Below are positions 1 through 10,000 of a DNA stretch of 64,000 nucleotides, one piece after another. The stretch is taken from contig OZ241746.1 in assembly GCA_965201045.1 (NCBI GenBank), positions 1,116,001-1,180,000 on the forward strand, given 5' to 3'. Source of the DNA: JAPORK01 sp026710285. Lineage in GTDB: Bacteria; Pseudomonadota; Gammaproteobacteria; Pseudomonadales; Endozoicomonadaceae. A program made the translations under genes and the position numbers. Every line of letters starts with the position of its first letter. Positions within the stretch are counted from its first letter, which is position 1. The notes under the pieces are model-generated. The model worked only from the letters and a program-made list of their open reading frames with translations, made no database searches and was not told the DNA's origin.

Positions 1-295
1 ACTTGAGATCACCCATTTTGAGAGCAATAGCGTGAGTATCGGTTTTATTTTGTTTTGCTTCAAATATTCTGGCGGATGCTCCTTTGCCAATACTGTTAAC
101 CGATCTGAATTTTATGAAGCTTCTGTCTGAAAATAGCGTTACAGCACTCACGCCACCCGATGAGGATGCGACGCTTTGCTCTGGAGTTACGCTTTTTACG
201 GAACTGGTTTTTTTTCTTTTTAAAGAAAAGTCTGTCGTATCTGGATTTTCAGGATGTTGATGTTTGTTTCCTGCTGGTACACGAATAGCTTCCAT
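1..295 (-). CDS. Ser/Thr protein kinase-like protein, N-terminal part (runs off left edge)
   Basis: Reading leftwards from an ATG at 295, 98 codons stay open to the window edge. The product has a basic, Ser-rich N-terminal tail of about 60 residues. It then enters the start of a kinase N-lobe: 'FRSVNSIGKGASARIF' fits a glycine-rich loop and 'AIALKMGD' carries the ATP-contacting lysine. The same order occurs in the complete kinases at 417-1646 and 5668-6912, so this is a third family member. An AAGGAAGA ribosome-binding site lies just before the ATG, inside a leader shared with its paralogues. Catalytic residues lie outside the window, so it could be intact or truncated. Confidence 0.75.
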   Translation of the reverse strand, partial: MEAIRVPAGNKHQHPENPDTTDFSLKRKKTSSVKSVTPEQSVASSSGGVSAVTLFSDRSFIKFRSVNSIGKGASARIFEAKQNKTDTHAIALKMGDLK

Positions 296-412
296 TTTAA
301 TCTTCCTTTATCTCTGTAAAATATTAATTTAATTAATTGATATAGATGTATAAGACAGAAATAAGTTCAGTGTTGCCAGTCAATGGTTAGTGCAGATAAC
401 AATGAGATTAAG
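296..412 (-). promoter_or_regulatory. Conserved kinase-family leader, copy 1
   Basis: About 115 bases upstream of the left-edge kinase are nearly the same as those upstream of the kinases at 1646 and 6912. Shared blocks include an ATTAATTTAATTAA box, 'CTGTCTTATACATCTATA' and 'GTTATCTGCACTAACCA' on the minus strand. Conservation of non-coding sequence suggests a common promoter and 5' UTR, or simply recent duplication. No unambiguous -35/-10 pair could be assigned. Confidence 0.55.
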
Positions 413-416
413 CAAT

Positions 417-1646
417 TCACGCGAGATTTTTTTCTGTAACAACAGCAAGAAAACTCCGCTTATTCTGTTCCAGCAATGATAAAACTCTTTTAATATCAGG
501 GCGTTTATCCGGAGTCAGTTGCATGCAGGGTTTTGCTATATTTTCTAGTACATTGATAGCTATTTGCCGCTTAGATAAAGATGTCGTATATTCCGGATCG
601 TCACTGCGGGAAACCATTTCGCTTGCTGTTATAGCATCAAAAATATTAAAAATTTTTGCCTGCTTATCAGGCTCAGGGAGGGTTGCGCTAATATCGCGTT
701 TGTCTCGGCTTCTTAAGGTGGCTGTATTTGTCCACCAGCTGTGAGATCTTGCTGTTCCTGCAATACACATCCTGATTGTAACACCCATTGAGAAAAGATC
801 AGATTTGAGCGATACTATTTTTGGCTCAAAGAAAAACTCAGGCGCCATGTTGGTCATAGAAGCAGACCAGTCAAAGCAAAGTTTCCTTTTTATTGGGTAT
901 TCGAAGGATAAGCTAAAATCACATATTTTTGCCCGGTTTTGCGATATGAGGATATTTTTTGGATGAATATCCATATGAAGAATTGAATGATCATGGATAT
1001 ATTCTAAGCCTTTAGCTACATCGGTTAAAATAGTAAAGCGCTGTGATAATGGAAATGAGTGTTCATCAGAGTTAAAGTTAGACCGCGTATAATTTACAAA
1101 ATCTTGCAGTTTTTTGTCAAGTGGAGTGCCAGCTAACTCCATTAAGATGGCGGGTATTTTATAATTAACCCCCGAAGCAGTGTTTATATTTACATGTCCA
1201 AAATCAATAAACTGAATTATATTTTTATGTTTTAGTTGCTGATGAATCGATGCTTCATCGTGCAAATCACGGTTTTTACAAATACAATGCTCATCTTTTA
1301 TATCAGATTGTATCCACTGCGTATTGCTATCGTTTAAATAAAACGAGGGGTCACCCAATTTGAGGGCAATAGCCTGAGCATCTGTTTCTTTTTCCTTCAC
1401 TGCATATATTTTAGCGGATGATCCTCTGTCAATGTAATAAACAGATCTGAATTGTATGGCTGGTCTTTCTGAAAACAGCACTGAAGTGCCCGAAGCATCG
1501 GATGAAGATGAAATTTTTTTCTCAGGAGTCAGGCTTTTTATAGGTTTCTTTTGTTTTCTCTTTGATCTTTTAAAGCAAAAATCTGTTGTATCCGAACTCT
1601 CATGATGTTTACGTTTGCTACCAGGTTGTACATGAACTGCTTCCAT
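417..1646 (-). CDS. Eukaryotic-like Ser/Thr protein kinase with DFG-to-DFS change
   Basis: 409 residues, predicted cytosolic or injected, with no signal peptide. After a basic and Ser-rich tail (1-60), the kinase fold shows a degenerate Gly loop near 73-80, VAIK-like lysine K96, catalytic loop HMDIHPKN at 224-231 (Asp226, Asn231), and an APE motif at 268-270 followed by SDLFSMG. The Mg-binding DFG motif reads DFS (243-245); Asp is kept. Kinase activity is plausible but not certain. It sits in a tandem array of paralogues with a shared leader and an AGGAAGA site before the ATG. Given the T3SS operon nearby, it is a candidate translocated effector; that is inference only. Confidence 0.8.
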   Translation of the reverse strand: MEAVHVQPGSKRKHHESSDTTDFCFKRSKRKQKKPIKSLTPEKKISSSSDASGTSVLFSERPAIQFRSVYYIDRGSSAKIYAVKEKETDAQAIALKLGDPSFYLNDSNTQWIQSDIKDEHCICKNRDLHDEASIHQQLKHKNIIQFIDFGHVNINTASGVNYKIPAILMELAGTPLDKKLQDFVNYTRSNFNSDEHSFPLSQRFTILTDVAKGLEYIHDHSILHMDIHPKNILISQNRAKICDFSLSFEYPIKRKLCFDWSASMTNMAPEFFFEPKIVSLKSDLFSMGVTIRMCIAGTARSHSWWTNTATLRSRDKRDISATLPEPDKQAKIFNIFDAITASEMVSRSDDPEYTTSLSKRQIAINVLENIAKPCMQLTPDKRPDIKRVLSLLEQNKRSFLAVVTEKNLA

Positions 1647-1765
1647 TTTAGTCTTCCTTCTGTCTATAAAATATTAATTTAATTAACGGATATAGATGTA
1701 TAAGACAGAGATAAGTTCAGTGCTGTCAGTCAGTGGTTAGCACAGATAACAAAGATATTAAGCCG
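1647..1765 (-). promoter_or_regulatory. Conserved kinase-family leader, copy 2
   Basis: Leader of the kinase at 417-1646. It matches the leaders at 296-412 and 6913-7030 over about 115 bases, including the ATTAATTTAATTAA box and the block around 'TAAGACAGAGATAAGTTCAG' (plus strand). The sharp fall in similarity beyond it suggests that coding region and leader were duplicated as one unit. Confidence 0.55.
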
Positions 1766-1863
1766 GGTAACATGACAGAAAGGATTGTTATATTTTACCC
1801 TGAATCACTACAACGTTCTGTACTCATTATTCTGGTTTGCTATAACTCATCACCTGAAACCAT

Positions 1864-2286
1864 TTAGTTTGTACGCGGGGTTGGACGCATAAAAGGTTTA
1901 CTGCCGCTATAATGAGCAGCTAACTGCACTTTTTTCTCTTCAAGCAATGACAAAACCCATCCAATATCAGGTCGCTGATATGGACTCAGTTGCAAACAGG
2001 GTTTTGCTATGTTGTCTAATACATTGATCGCTATTTGCCACTTAGATAAAGATGTCGTATATTCCGGATCATTACTGCGGGCAACTATTTCCTCTACTGT
2101 CAGCGCATCAAAGATATTAAAAATTTTTGCTTCTTTGTCAGATTTTGGGAGATGCTCGGGGTCATAGTCGTTCTGACTTTTTAACGTAGCCATGTTCGTT
2201 GACCAGCTGTGAGATCTTGTTGTTCCGGCTATACACATTTTAATCGTCGCACCCATTGAAAAAAGATCAGCTTTTGTTGATATCAT
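1864..2286 (-). pseudogene. Kinase C-lobe fragment fused out of frame to the ankyrin gene
   Basis: 140 codons matching only the kinase C-lobe: 'STKADLFSMGATIKMC' aligns with the segment after the APE motif of the paralogues, and the remainder matches through to the C-terminus. N-lobe, catalytic loop and DFG are absent. Homology to the kinases begins inside the last codons of the ankyrin gene (about 2290-2298) in another frame, so this is a recombination junction. The last 120 bases are almost identical to the end of the kinase at 5668-6912. A residual product could start at the ATG at 2286 but would not be a kinase. Confidence 0.75.
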
Positions 2287-5161
2287 TTTTGGTGCTTAAC
2301 CAGTCTTTTAACAAGTTTGCAGTCTCTTGGTCACGAGCATCCCAGATTGCAGCACGAAGGTTTTCTGATGTCACAGTTTGAAGTGAGGACTCTCTAAGTA
2401 GCTGGATGATCTCGTGGTAACCCATTTGGGCGGCAATTTTTAATGCTGTATCACCTTTTTTGGTTCTTATGTTGATGTTAGCATTATGTTCCATTAATAG
2501 CGCAATAATGTTTGTGTCGCTATTTCTAACGGCAAATATTAGTGCAGTACCACCGTCTTTACTTGTTTTATCAACGTTGGCACCGCAAACCAGTAATTTT
2601 TTGACGCACAGAGGGTTTTTGTTTATAGTGGCAAGCATCAGTGCCGTGTGACCATGCTTCCTAGCTTTTTGGTTTAAATGATCAATTTTTTTCTTTTGAT
2701 CATACTTTTCAAGTGTGCTCAGTAATGCTTCAAGACAGCCAACGTAACCCTGCTCTGAGGCAAACATCACTGCGGTATAACGAAATACAGATTTTTTGGT
2801 AAGGTTGGCACCCCGAGCCAACAAAGTTTGAGTACAAATTATATGACCCTTTTTGGCAGCAAACATTAGCGCTGTTTGCCCATCCAAATCCTGCTTGTTG
2901 ATTTTGACGTTTTGATCCAAGAGCTCTTTGACAATCTTGTCGTTGCCTGTTTCAGCTGCCACCATAAGTGGTGTAATATCATATATGTTATCTATCTTGG
3001 GGTTAGCACCTTTTGTTAAAAGTATTTTAGCACATGCTGTGTGGTTGAACCGAATGGCAGCCATCAATGCTGTATCATAAAACTTATTTTTTTTGTTGGG
3101 GTCTGCATTTTTGTGCAATAAGGCCAGAATATAACCGCAATTACCGTGTTTAGCTGCCAACATCAGCGCTGTTTGCCCAGTCTTATCCTGTTTGTTGATT
3201 TTGAGTTTTTTTCCTCCCAATAAGCAATTGAAAACCTCGTGATTATCTTGCTGGACTGCAAACATCAGCGCTGTATAACCTTCTTTGTTCCGTATGTTGA
3301 TATCAGTATATTGTGATAATGCTTTGGTGCATCGGGCATGACCGTTTTGGGCGGCCAACATCAGGGCGGTATAACCTTTTGGGTCCCGCATATTAGCATC
3401 AGCACCATGCTCCAGTAATGCTTTTACACTCTCTAATGCACCATTTTCAGCAGCAAGCATTAGTGGCGTACCAGATGAGTCTGGTGCATTAACCAAACCA
3501 CTGCAAAAACCTGTTGCTAATATGTGTTGCATTATTTTTGTGTTCTGGCAGTAACATGCCTGATAAAATAACTGTATGCAATCGCCTTCACTGAATAATT
3601 TTCGTATAGCTGCTTCTGAAAAATCTCTGATGCGCCAGGCATTCATGTGTTTTGTGATATGATTAATATCACCCTGATTTCTTTTATGCGAATTGAACAA
3701 AAACAGTTCTAAAAGAGTAGTTGGTTCTGCTAACTCTGATTTGTCTAAATGTTCATTAAAAACCCGAAACAGCTCATTTTTAAATACGGCGTCTTTATCT
3801 GCTTTAGCTTTCAGTGCTTCAGACAGCTCTTCTGTGATAAACAGTGGAAGTCCGCACAATATATCCATTCCATTCATATCCAGAAAAAATTTCTTTACAT
3901 CCTCTGCCTTGTTTGTCTGATCTAACGCCTGAATCAACAGTGCATGCATATTGGTTGTTGGTAAGCTTCCGGAATGAAGCGATGTGAGATGAGATAGTTG
4001 CAACGAAGTATAGTTTTCCTGGTCAAAAGTACATTTATGTCCTTTTTTTAGTGTTTCTGTGCTGCTATTCTCTGGATCAAAAACCCAGAAAAAAAGATTG
4101 TCTATGCTGCCAATATATTGTATTTTACCAGTCTGATCGAGAATAACCTCTAATATTTTCGGATCGTTTTTTTTATGTCTAAGTGCTAACCAGGCCTGCA
4201 TGTGTTCACTGAAATGAGCTAAAGAGTAAGTATTATCATCATTTATGGAAATCAAATCTGATATTTTCAGTTCGAGTGCACGTCCATTTTCCACTGTTTT
4301 ACATGCTGAGAGGGGTCCACATTCCAGGTCGTTTAGTAACTCGGATATAAGCTCTCCGGCAGAGACGTTTTCACTATTGAGTAAATGACTTTTTTTGTTT
4401 TCAGAAAAAATTACTGATACCTGAGAATATATGTTTTCTTTCAGTGCACGAACGGTATGAAATCTGTTAATCAAAAAATTAACGCCTGAAAAATACTCTT
4501 CGATAACACTATCCTTGATATTTCTTCTAGTAGCATAATCATCCTTAATTTCTTCCAAACCAAACTGGTTGCAGACAATATTGTAAAAGAAGTTGTGCAC
4601 GTGAACCGCATCCCCCTTAGAAAATGCAAGCTCATTTGTCAGCCGCTTTTGAAAAAGAAAGTGGCTTGTAAACTGGTGAAGTAAACTTTCTGTGACTATA
4701 GTGGTCAACCCTTCCAGTCCTCCTTTGCTGTGGGCTTTAAGAATTTTTCTAGCGTCCTGAAGACGAGCAAAGTTTCCCTCAAAGCAGGCGCTCATCCCTT
4801 CTGCGTAACGATACAGCATAGAGAACATAAAGCTTTCTGGAATTGTGTCTTTTTGTCTGTTCAGTTCCTTAACAAATGTATGTAGAGTGCTGCGATATAC
4901 GGTAGACAACAAGACATGATCTGAATGACCTGAGCTTATCGTATTAAAAAAATCCGCTACTTGCTCATACAATGACTCATCTTTTGAGAAAGATGTTAGT
5001 AGTTCTGTAAACAGTGTGCCATCTCCAACGAGCTGCTCCCTCATTCGAAGGTAATTAGGATCATCTTTGAGTTCAGATACGTGGGTAACGTTGTTTGCTG
5101 GCAGTACCAGCGACCCATCATTGCTTAGCTGTGACGCCAAAGAAAAAGTATCAGTATTCAT
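2267..5161 (-). CDS. Ankyrin-repeat protein with a large unique N-terminal domain
   Basis: 964 residues. Residues 1 to about 555 are helical-looking and not recognised. Residues about 560-925 hold eleven ankyrin repeats, visible as successive TPLMLAA/TALMLAA-type motifs. The start is supported by AGGAG seven bases before the ATG. There is no signal peptide, so secretion, if any, would be through a dedicated system. Ankyrin arrays of this kind are common in host-directed proteins of intracellular bacteria (family knowledge). The last codons overlap a kinase fragment, so the natural C-terminus may have been altered by recombination. Function unknown; an effector role is inferred from domain type and neighbourhood. 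Confidence 0.85.
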   Translation of the reverse strand: MNTDTFSLASQLSNDGSLVLPANNVTHVSELKDDPNYLRMREQLVGDGTLFTELLTSFSKDESLYEQVADFFNTISSGHSDHVLLSTVYRSTLHTFVKELNRQKDTIPESFMFSMLYRYAEGMSACFEGNFARLQDARKILKAHSKGGLEGLTTIVTESLLHQFTSHFLFQKRLTNELAFSKGDAVHVHNFFYNIVCNQFGLEEIKDDYATRRNIKDSVIEEYFSGVNFLINRFHTVRALKENIYSQVSVIFSENKKSHLLNSENVSAGELISELLNDLECGPLSACKTVENGRALELKISDLISINDDNTYSLAHFSEHMQAWLALRHKKNDPKILEVILDQTGKIQYIGSIDNLFFWVFDPENSSTETLKKGHKCTFDQENYTSLQLSHLTSLHSGSLPTTNMHALLIQALDQTNKAEDVKKFFLDMNGMDILCGLPLFITEELSEALKAKADKDAVFKNELFRVFNEHLDKSELAEPTTLLELFLFNSHKRNQGDINHITKHMNAWRIRDFSEAAIRKLFSEGDCIQLFYQACYCQNTKIMQHILATGFCSGLVNAPDSSGTPLMLAAENGALESVKALLEHGADANMRDPKGYTALMLAAQNGHARCTKALSQYTDINIRNKEGYTALMFAVQQDNHEVFNCLLGGKKLKINKQDKTGQTALMLAAKHGNCGYILALLHKNADPNKKNKFYDTALMAAIRFNHTACAKILLTKGANPKIDNIYDITPLMVAAETGNDKIVKELLDQNVKINKQDLDGQTALMFAAKKGHIICTQTLLARGANLTKKSVFRYTAVMFASEQGYVGCLEALLSTLEKYDQKKKIDHLNQKARKHGHTALMLATINKNPLCVKKLLVCGANVDKTSKDGGTALIFAVRNSDTNIIALLMEHNANINIRTKKGDTALKIAAQMGYHEIIQLLRESSLQTVTSENLRAAIWDARDQETANLLKDWLSTKNDINKS

Positions 5162-5514
5162 TATTTGCTCCTGATCTGTATTGATAATCGGTTGATAATG
5201 TCTTATCGCAAAAATAACACCTTTTCAATTAAATAAAGATGTTGAGGTATCGTTTTTTAATGCGGCTGTTTTGATAATACAGTTGGATTTTGCTCTTTTT
5301 CAAAACTCAATGAGTTTATGTGAAATATCTTTCTTTTTTCAGTGCAACCATCCGTTAAAGGCGTCTATTTTAAACAGGTTTTTTATGGAAAGCAACAGCT
5401 TTATTTGCATTGCTTTTTTATAAAATGCGAGGGAGTATAATAAATTAAAAAAGTTATGTAGCAGTTTTGCTTTGAAAAAAGCCCTGCAGGCAAACCCGTT
5501 TAAGTCAGACTTGA

Positions 5515-5654
5515 GGTCACCCATTTTGAGAGTAATAGCGTGAGCATCGGTTTTATTTTGCTTTGCTGCAAATATTCTGGCGGATGATCCTTTGCCAACA
5601 CTATTAACCGATCTAAATTTTATGCAGCCTTTGTCTGAAAATAGCGTTACCCAT
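5515..5654 (-). pseudogene. Kinase N-lobe fragment
   Basis: The minus strand encodes a piece of the kinase N-lobe (VTLFSDKGCIKFRS, then a Gly loop and ITLKMGDLK) nearly identical to residues about 51-98 of the left-edge gene. It lacks start, leader and everything downstream, and runs on into unrelated sequence ending near 5339. It lies directly behind the kinase gene at 5668-6912, so it is a by-product of recombination among paralogues. The remaining gap up to the ankyrin start (5162-5514) shows no other feature. Confidence 0.7.
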
Positions 5655-5667
5655 CACCTGAAACCAT

Positions 5668-6912
5668 TCAGTTTGTACGCGGGGTTGGACGCATAAAAGG
5701 TTTACTGCCGCTATAATGAGCAGCTAACTGCACTTTTTTCTCTTCAAGCAACGACAAAACCTGTCCAATATCAGGTCGCTGATGTGGGCTCAATTGCAAA
5801 CAGGGTTTTGCTATGTTGTCTAATATACAGACAGCTATTTGCCGCTTAGAGAAAGATCCTGTATATTCCGGGTCATTACTAAGGGCAACTATTTCCTCTG
5901 CTGCTAGCGCATCAAAAGTATTAAAGATTTTTGCCAGCTTACTAGGTGCAGGCAGATACAAAGGATCATACATTTTTTCGCTTTTTAACAGGTTCATATC
6001 TGTCCACCAGCTATAAGATCTTGCCGTTCCAGCTATGCACATGTTAATTGCCACACCCATTGAAAAAACGTCAATTTTTGGTGATACCAGTTGTGGTGCA
6101 AAAAAAAGTTCAGGTCCCATATAAGCCATGCCGGAAGCCCATTTAAACCCTTGATGACCTGTTCCCTTATCTTGCTCAGATATTCCAAAATCACACAATT
6201 TTGCCCGACCTTTTGATATGAGAATATTTTTAGGATGCAGATCAATGTGCATAAATGAATGATGATGCATATATTGCAATCCTTTGGCTACATCAGTTAA
6301 AATAGTTAAGCGGTCTGCAAACAAAAACAGGCTTGATCTGGGGTCAAACTCAGGCTGCTTATAGAAGACGAAGGTTACTAATTTATTAAAAAGAGAAACA
6401 TCTGCCATCTCCATTAAAATCGCAGGCGTTTTTTTGTCAATATTTTTTTTATCTTTTGTATCAACATGCCCAAACCCCAAAAACTGAATTATATTTTCAT
6501 GTTTTAGCTGTTGGTGAATAAATGCTTCATCATGTATTGTGGTATTTTTGCACGGGCACAGTTTATCTTCTATCTTAGACTCTACCCATACAAGATTATC
6601 TGTGTTTAAAGAGCACTTAGGATCACCCAGTTTCAATACAATGGTGTGCTCATCCCTTGCGGTTTTTTTAACTCTGAATATTTGTGCTGTGGTTCCTGTA
6701 TCAAGCGCATCAATTGACCTGAAGTTGATAGTTTGTCCACCTGAAGGCAGAGATAAAGCGCTCCGACTTTCAGCCAGGCAAGGTGTGTTTTTTCCGGGGG
6801 AGCGACTCACCGAAACACCCTTTTTATCTGTTGCAGATTTTTTTAACTCAAAATCTACTGTATCCAAACTCTCATTATATCTACCTCCCGAAAGGGTGCG
6901 ACTGGCTTCCAT
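5668..6912 (-). CDS. Eukaryotic-like Ser/Thr protein kinase, complete motif set
   Basis: 414 residues. Disordered N-terminal tail (1-60), Gly loop near 71-79, VAIK-like lysine K94, catalytic loop HIDLHPKN at 222-229 (Asp224, Asn229), DFG at 241-243, GPE in place of APE at 266-268, then IDVFSMG. Unlike its neighbour at 417-1646 it keeps DFG, so it is the best candidate for an active enzyme in the array. AAAGGAG precedes the ATG within the conserved leader. Its last 40 codons are nearly identical to the fragment at 1864-2286, which indicates gene conversion or recent duplication. Substrates are unknown; a role in host cells is inferred. Confidence 0.85.
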   Translation of the reverse strand: MEASRTLSGGRYNESLDTVDFELKKSATDKKGVSVSRSPGKNTPCLAESRSALSLPSGGQTINFRSIDALDTGTTAQIFRVKKTARDEHTIVLKLGDPKCSLNTDNLVWVESKIEDKLCPCKNTTIHDEAFIHQQLKHENIIQFLGFGHVDTKDKKNIDKKTPAILMEMADVSLFNKLVTFVFYKQPEFDPRSSLFLFADRLTILTDVAKGLQYMHHHSFMHIDLHPKNILISKGRAKLCDFGISEQDKGTGHQGFKWASGMAYMGPELFFAPQLVSPKIDVFSMGVAINMCIAGTARSYSWWTDMNLLKSEKMYDPLYLPAPSKLAKIFNTFDALAAEEIVALSNDPEYTGSFSKRQIAVCILDNIAKPCLQLSPHQRPDIGQVLSLLEEKKVQLAAHYSGSKPFMRPTPRTN

Positions 6913-7030
6913 TTTTATCTCCTTTATCTCTGTAAAAATATTAATTTAATTAACTAAATAGATGTACAAGGCAGAGATAAGTTCAGCACTATTAGCCAGG
7001 ATGGTTAGTGCAGATAACAAAAATATTCAA
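6913..7030 (-). promoter_or_regulatory. Conserved kinase-family leader, copy 3
   Basis: Third copy of the leader found at 296-412 and 1647-1765, with the same ATTAATTTAATTAA box and 'GATAAGTTCAG' block. It is slightly more diverged, in line with its more diverged coding sequence. Confidence 0.5.
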
Positions 7031-7074
7031 TAAATCTGAATTCAATAAACCCAAATAAACGTTTCATGCAGGTT

Positions 7075-10000
7075 TCAGGGGGAATTGATATTTACTGATA
7101 AAGTAATATCATTATTAACAGCAACTGCTGGTGTATCACCGGTATGGGCTTTCAGGTTAACAGTACTTTTAGTCTTATACGTATCCGGAATAGCGTAATC
7201 AACCACACAGCCAGCTTTTGAAAGCAATCCGATTGTATAAGAACAGCTACCGGTATGAATACCTGGTAAGTTGTTTAGTTCTTGCAGTTCAAAACTGAAA
7301 ATATTCGCTCTGCCGGTATTATAGACCATGAGTCTTCCTTTATCTCCAGCCTTTAAATCAAGAGTAGTAATATTGTTACCTTCACTATCACGGAAAGCAA
7401 AGTGACCTTTGTCGTCATTAGTGATACTGATTGTCAGTTCAGCAGTTGTGGTGCCGCCAGAAATGTGACCAGTGGCTGTCAGCGTAGTAGTAGGACTAGC
7501 TGCGGTAAAATATCCATAATTTATGCTACAACTACGGCCAGGATATAAATCAGTGCTGCCAGATGTGGGAAAGCAGGTACCCGTGGTACCGGATGGCAAC
7601 CCTGTCTGACTCAGGTTGGTAGCAGCAGTGCCTCCTGTATTTTGCAAAAAGATGGTTCCGGTATCCTGACCAACATTCAGATCCAGGTGGGAAATAACCT
7701 GACCGCTCAGATTACGAAAAACCAGCTTAGCCTGTTTACTGACATCCACTGGCAGTTTGGCTGTACCATTATTATCAGCACCGGTGCCTTTAGCTGTCAG
7801 GGTGAAGGTCTCTGCGGTAGCACTGGCGGCAGCCGGAACAGCATAATCTACCGTACAGCTCATCCCAGTTTCCAGTGTGGTTTTAGACTTACAGGTGCTG
7901 GTCTGCGAGATAATAGTGCTGCTTGTTGGTGTCAGAGTAAAATGGGCAATATCAGCCTTACCCGTGTTACTTAATACAACCGTTCCTTTGTCGCCCGGTT
8001 TCAGATACAGCGCATTCACATGGTTCCCGTCAGTATTACGAAATACAAAATGACCGGCATTGCTGACATTAACTGTGAGTCTGGCTGTACCGCTATTATC
8101 AGCACCTATACCAGTGGATGACAGCATGAAGTTGGTATTGGGAGATTCATCTGCAACCCTGTAAAAAAAGGTACAGCTGTCACCTGAATTCCAATTCATC
8201 CGGAGCTGATTCTGATCAGAAGAGAAGCAGTGACTGAAAAAATTTAGTGGATTGGGTACTAATAATCCATCCAGCTTTACACTTGTAATACCAGCTTTGC
8301 CGGTATTACGTAACAGAACCTTTCCACTGTCACCAGGTTTAAGATCGAGATTAGTAATGTTTTTTCCGTCACCATTCTCAAAAACAAAATGACCCTGGCT
8401 GACCGGACTTATAGTCACCGGCAGTGCAGTCGTGCCACTATTGTCTGCATTATCACCATAGACTGTCAGAACAGAAGTATCTTTAATAGTGCTGTTTTTC
8501 GGAATGGAGTAAGTTATATTACAATCAGAATCAGGATCAGAATAAGGATTAGAATTAAGAGTCGGAGTGGATGAAAGTTTTTTAAGACCTTTGCTATTTG
8601 TCCCAACATAAATTGTTTTGTCCGGGGCTTGGTACATAAAACCAGTCTCAACATCTGTGCTATCAACATTCTCTAAACCATTTCCGGCAGCATTGAGTTT
8701 TTTAAGACCTTGATGTGTCCCAACATAAATTGTTTTGTCCTGGGTTTTGTACATAAAACCACCCGACATACTTGTTTTATCAACACATTTGTCATCAAAA
8801 CACTCTAAATGATTTGTGGTAGTATTGAGTTTTTTAAGACCTTGATCATTTGTCCCAACATAAATTGTCCCGTCCAGGAGGTTTTGGTACATAAAACCAA
8901 AACCAACATTTATTTTATCACTACATTTGTCATCAAGACAGTCTAAACGATTTCCGGCAGCATTGAGTTTTTTAAGACCTTGATCATTTGTCCCAACATA
9001 AATTGTTTTGTCCTGGGTTTTGTACATAAAACCACCCGACATACTTGTTCTATCAACACATTTGTCATCAAAACACTCTAAATGATTTGTGGTAGTATTG
9101 AGTTTGTAAAGACCATCAGCTACCCCAAGATAAATTGTATCGTCCCGGGTTTGATACATAAAACCAGTCGAAACAGGCATGTTATTACGACATGTGCCAC
9201 CAACACACTCTAAACTTCCGTCAGCATTGAGTTTTTTAAGACCTTGATTAAATGTCCCAAGATAAATTGTATCGTCCCGGGTTTGATACATAAAACCAAA
9301 CATAACATCTGCGCTATTAACATTCTCTAAACCATTTCCGGTAACATTGAGTTTTTTAAGACCGTTAAGCTCTGTCCCAACATAAATTGTTCCTTTTCCT
9401 TTCCGGGTCCGGGTTTGGCACATAAAACCATTGCTAACTTTTATGTCAATAAAATCTTTTAACCTGGGACAGAACGTGTGAAAGTTTGGTGAGGCTCCCT
9501 GCAATCTGATATTATCAATACTAGTATTACCGGCATTATGCAACTTAAATCTTCCATGATCACCAGGCTTCAGATGTAAGCTATCAATTTGTTTACCTTC
9601 ATCATTGAGAAAAACAAAATGACCAGTATTGGTTGGAATGATATTGATTGTCAGTACAGCTGAACTGCTGTTATCACTGCTGTATGGATTACCGGTGGCT
9701 GTCAAAGTGAAGGTGTTTTTCTTAGCAGTAGTGGGGACAGTATAAGTTGTAGTACATTTTTCTCCTGCACGCAAAGGAGCAAACTGTCCACTGCATCTGC
9801 CACTGAACGTCATGCCGGATGGTAATCCCAGCAATCTGAGATGAGTAATTGTAGCATTACCGGCATTATACAATTCAAATGTTGTTGTATCGCCAGGCTT
9901 CAGGTCTAAATGGGTAATCGCCTGATTGTATTGGCGAAAAATAGCATGACCCACCCGGCTAATATTAATTTTCAGCATGGCTGTACCGCTGTTATCTGCA

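Noticed and set aside
5339..5524. 61-codon minus-strand frame
   Set aside because: Its first codons are the end of the kinase N-lobe fragment reading on into unrelated sequence; no ribosome-binding site.
6539..6949. 136-codon plus-strand frame
   Set aside because: Antisense to a kinase with complete motifs and leader.
8577..9450. Regularly spaced repeats considered as a CRISPR array
   Set aside because: The units are coding, about 130 bases long, in frame, and without unique spacers. No cas gene is in the window.
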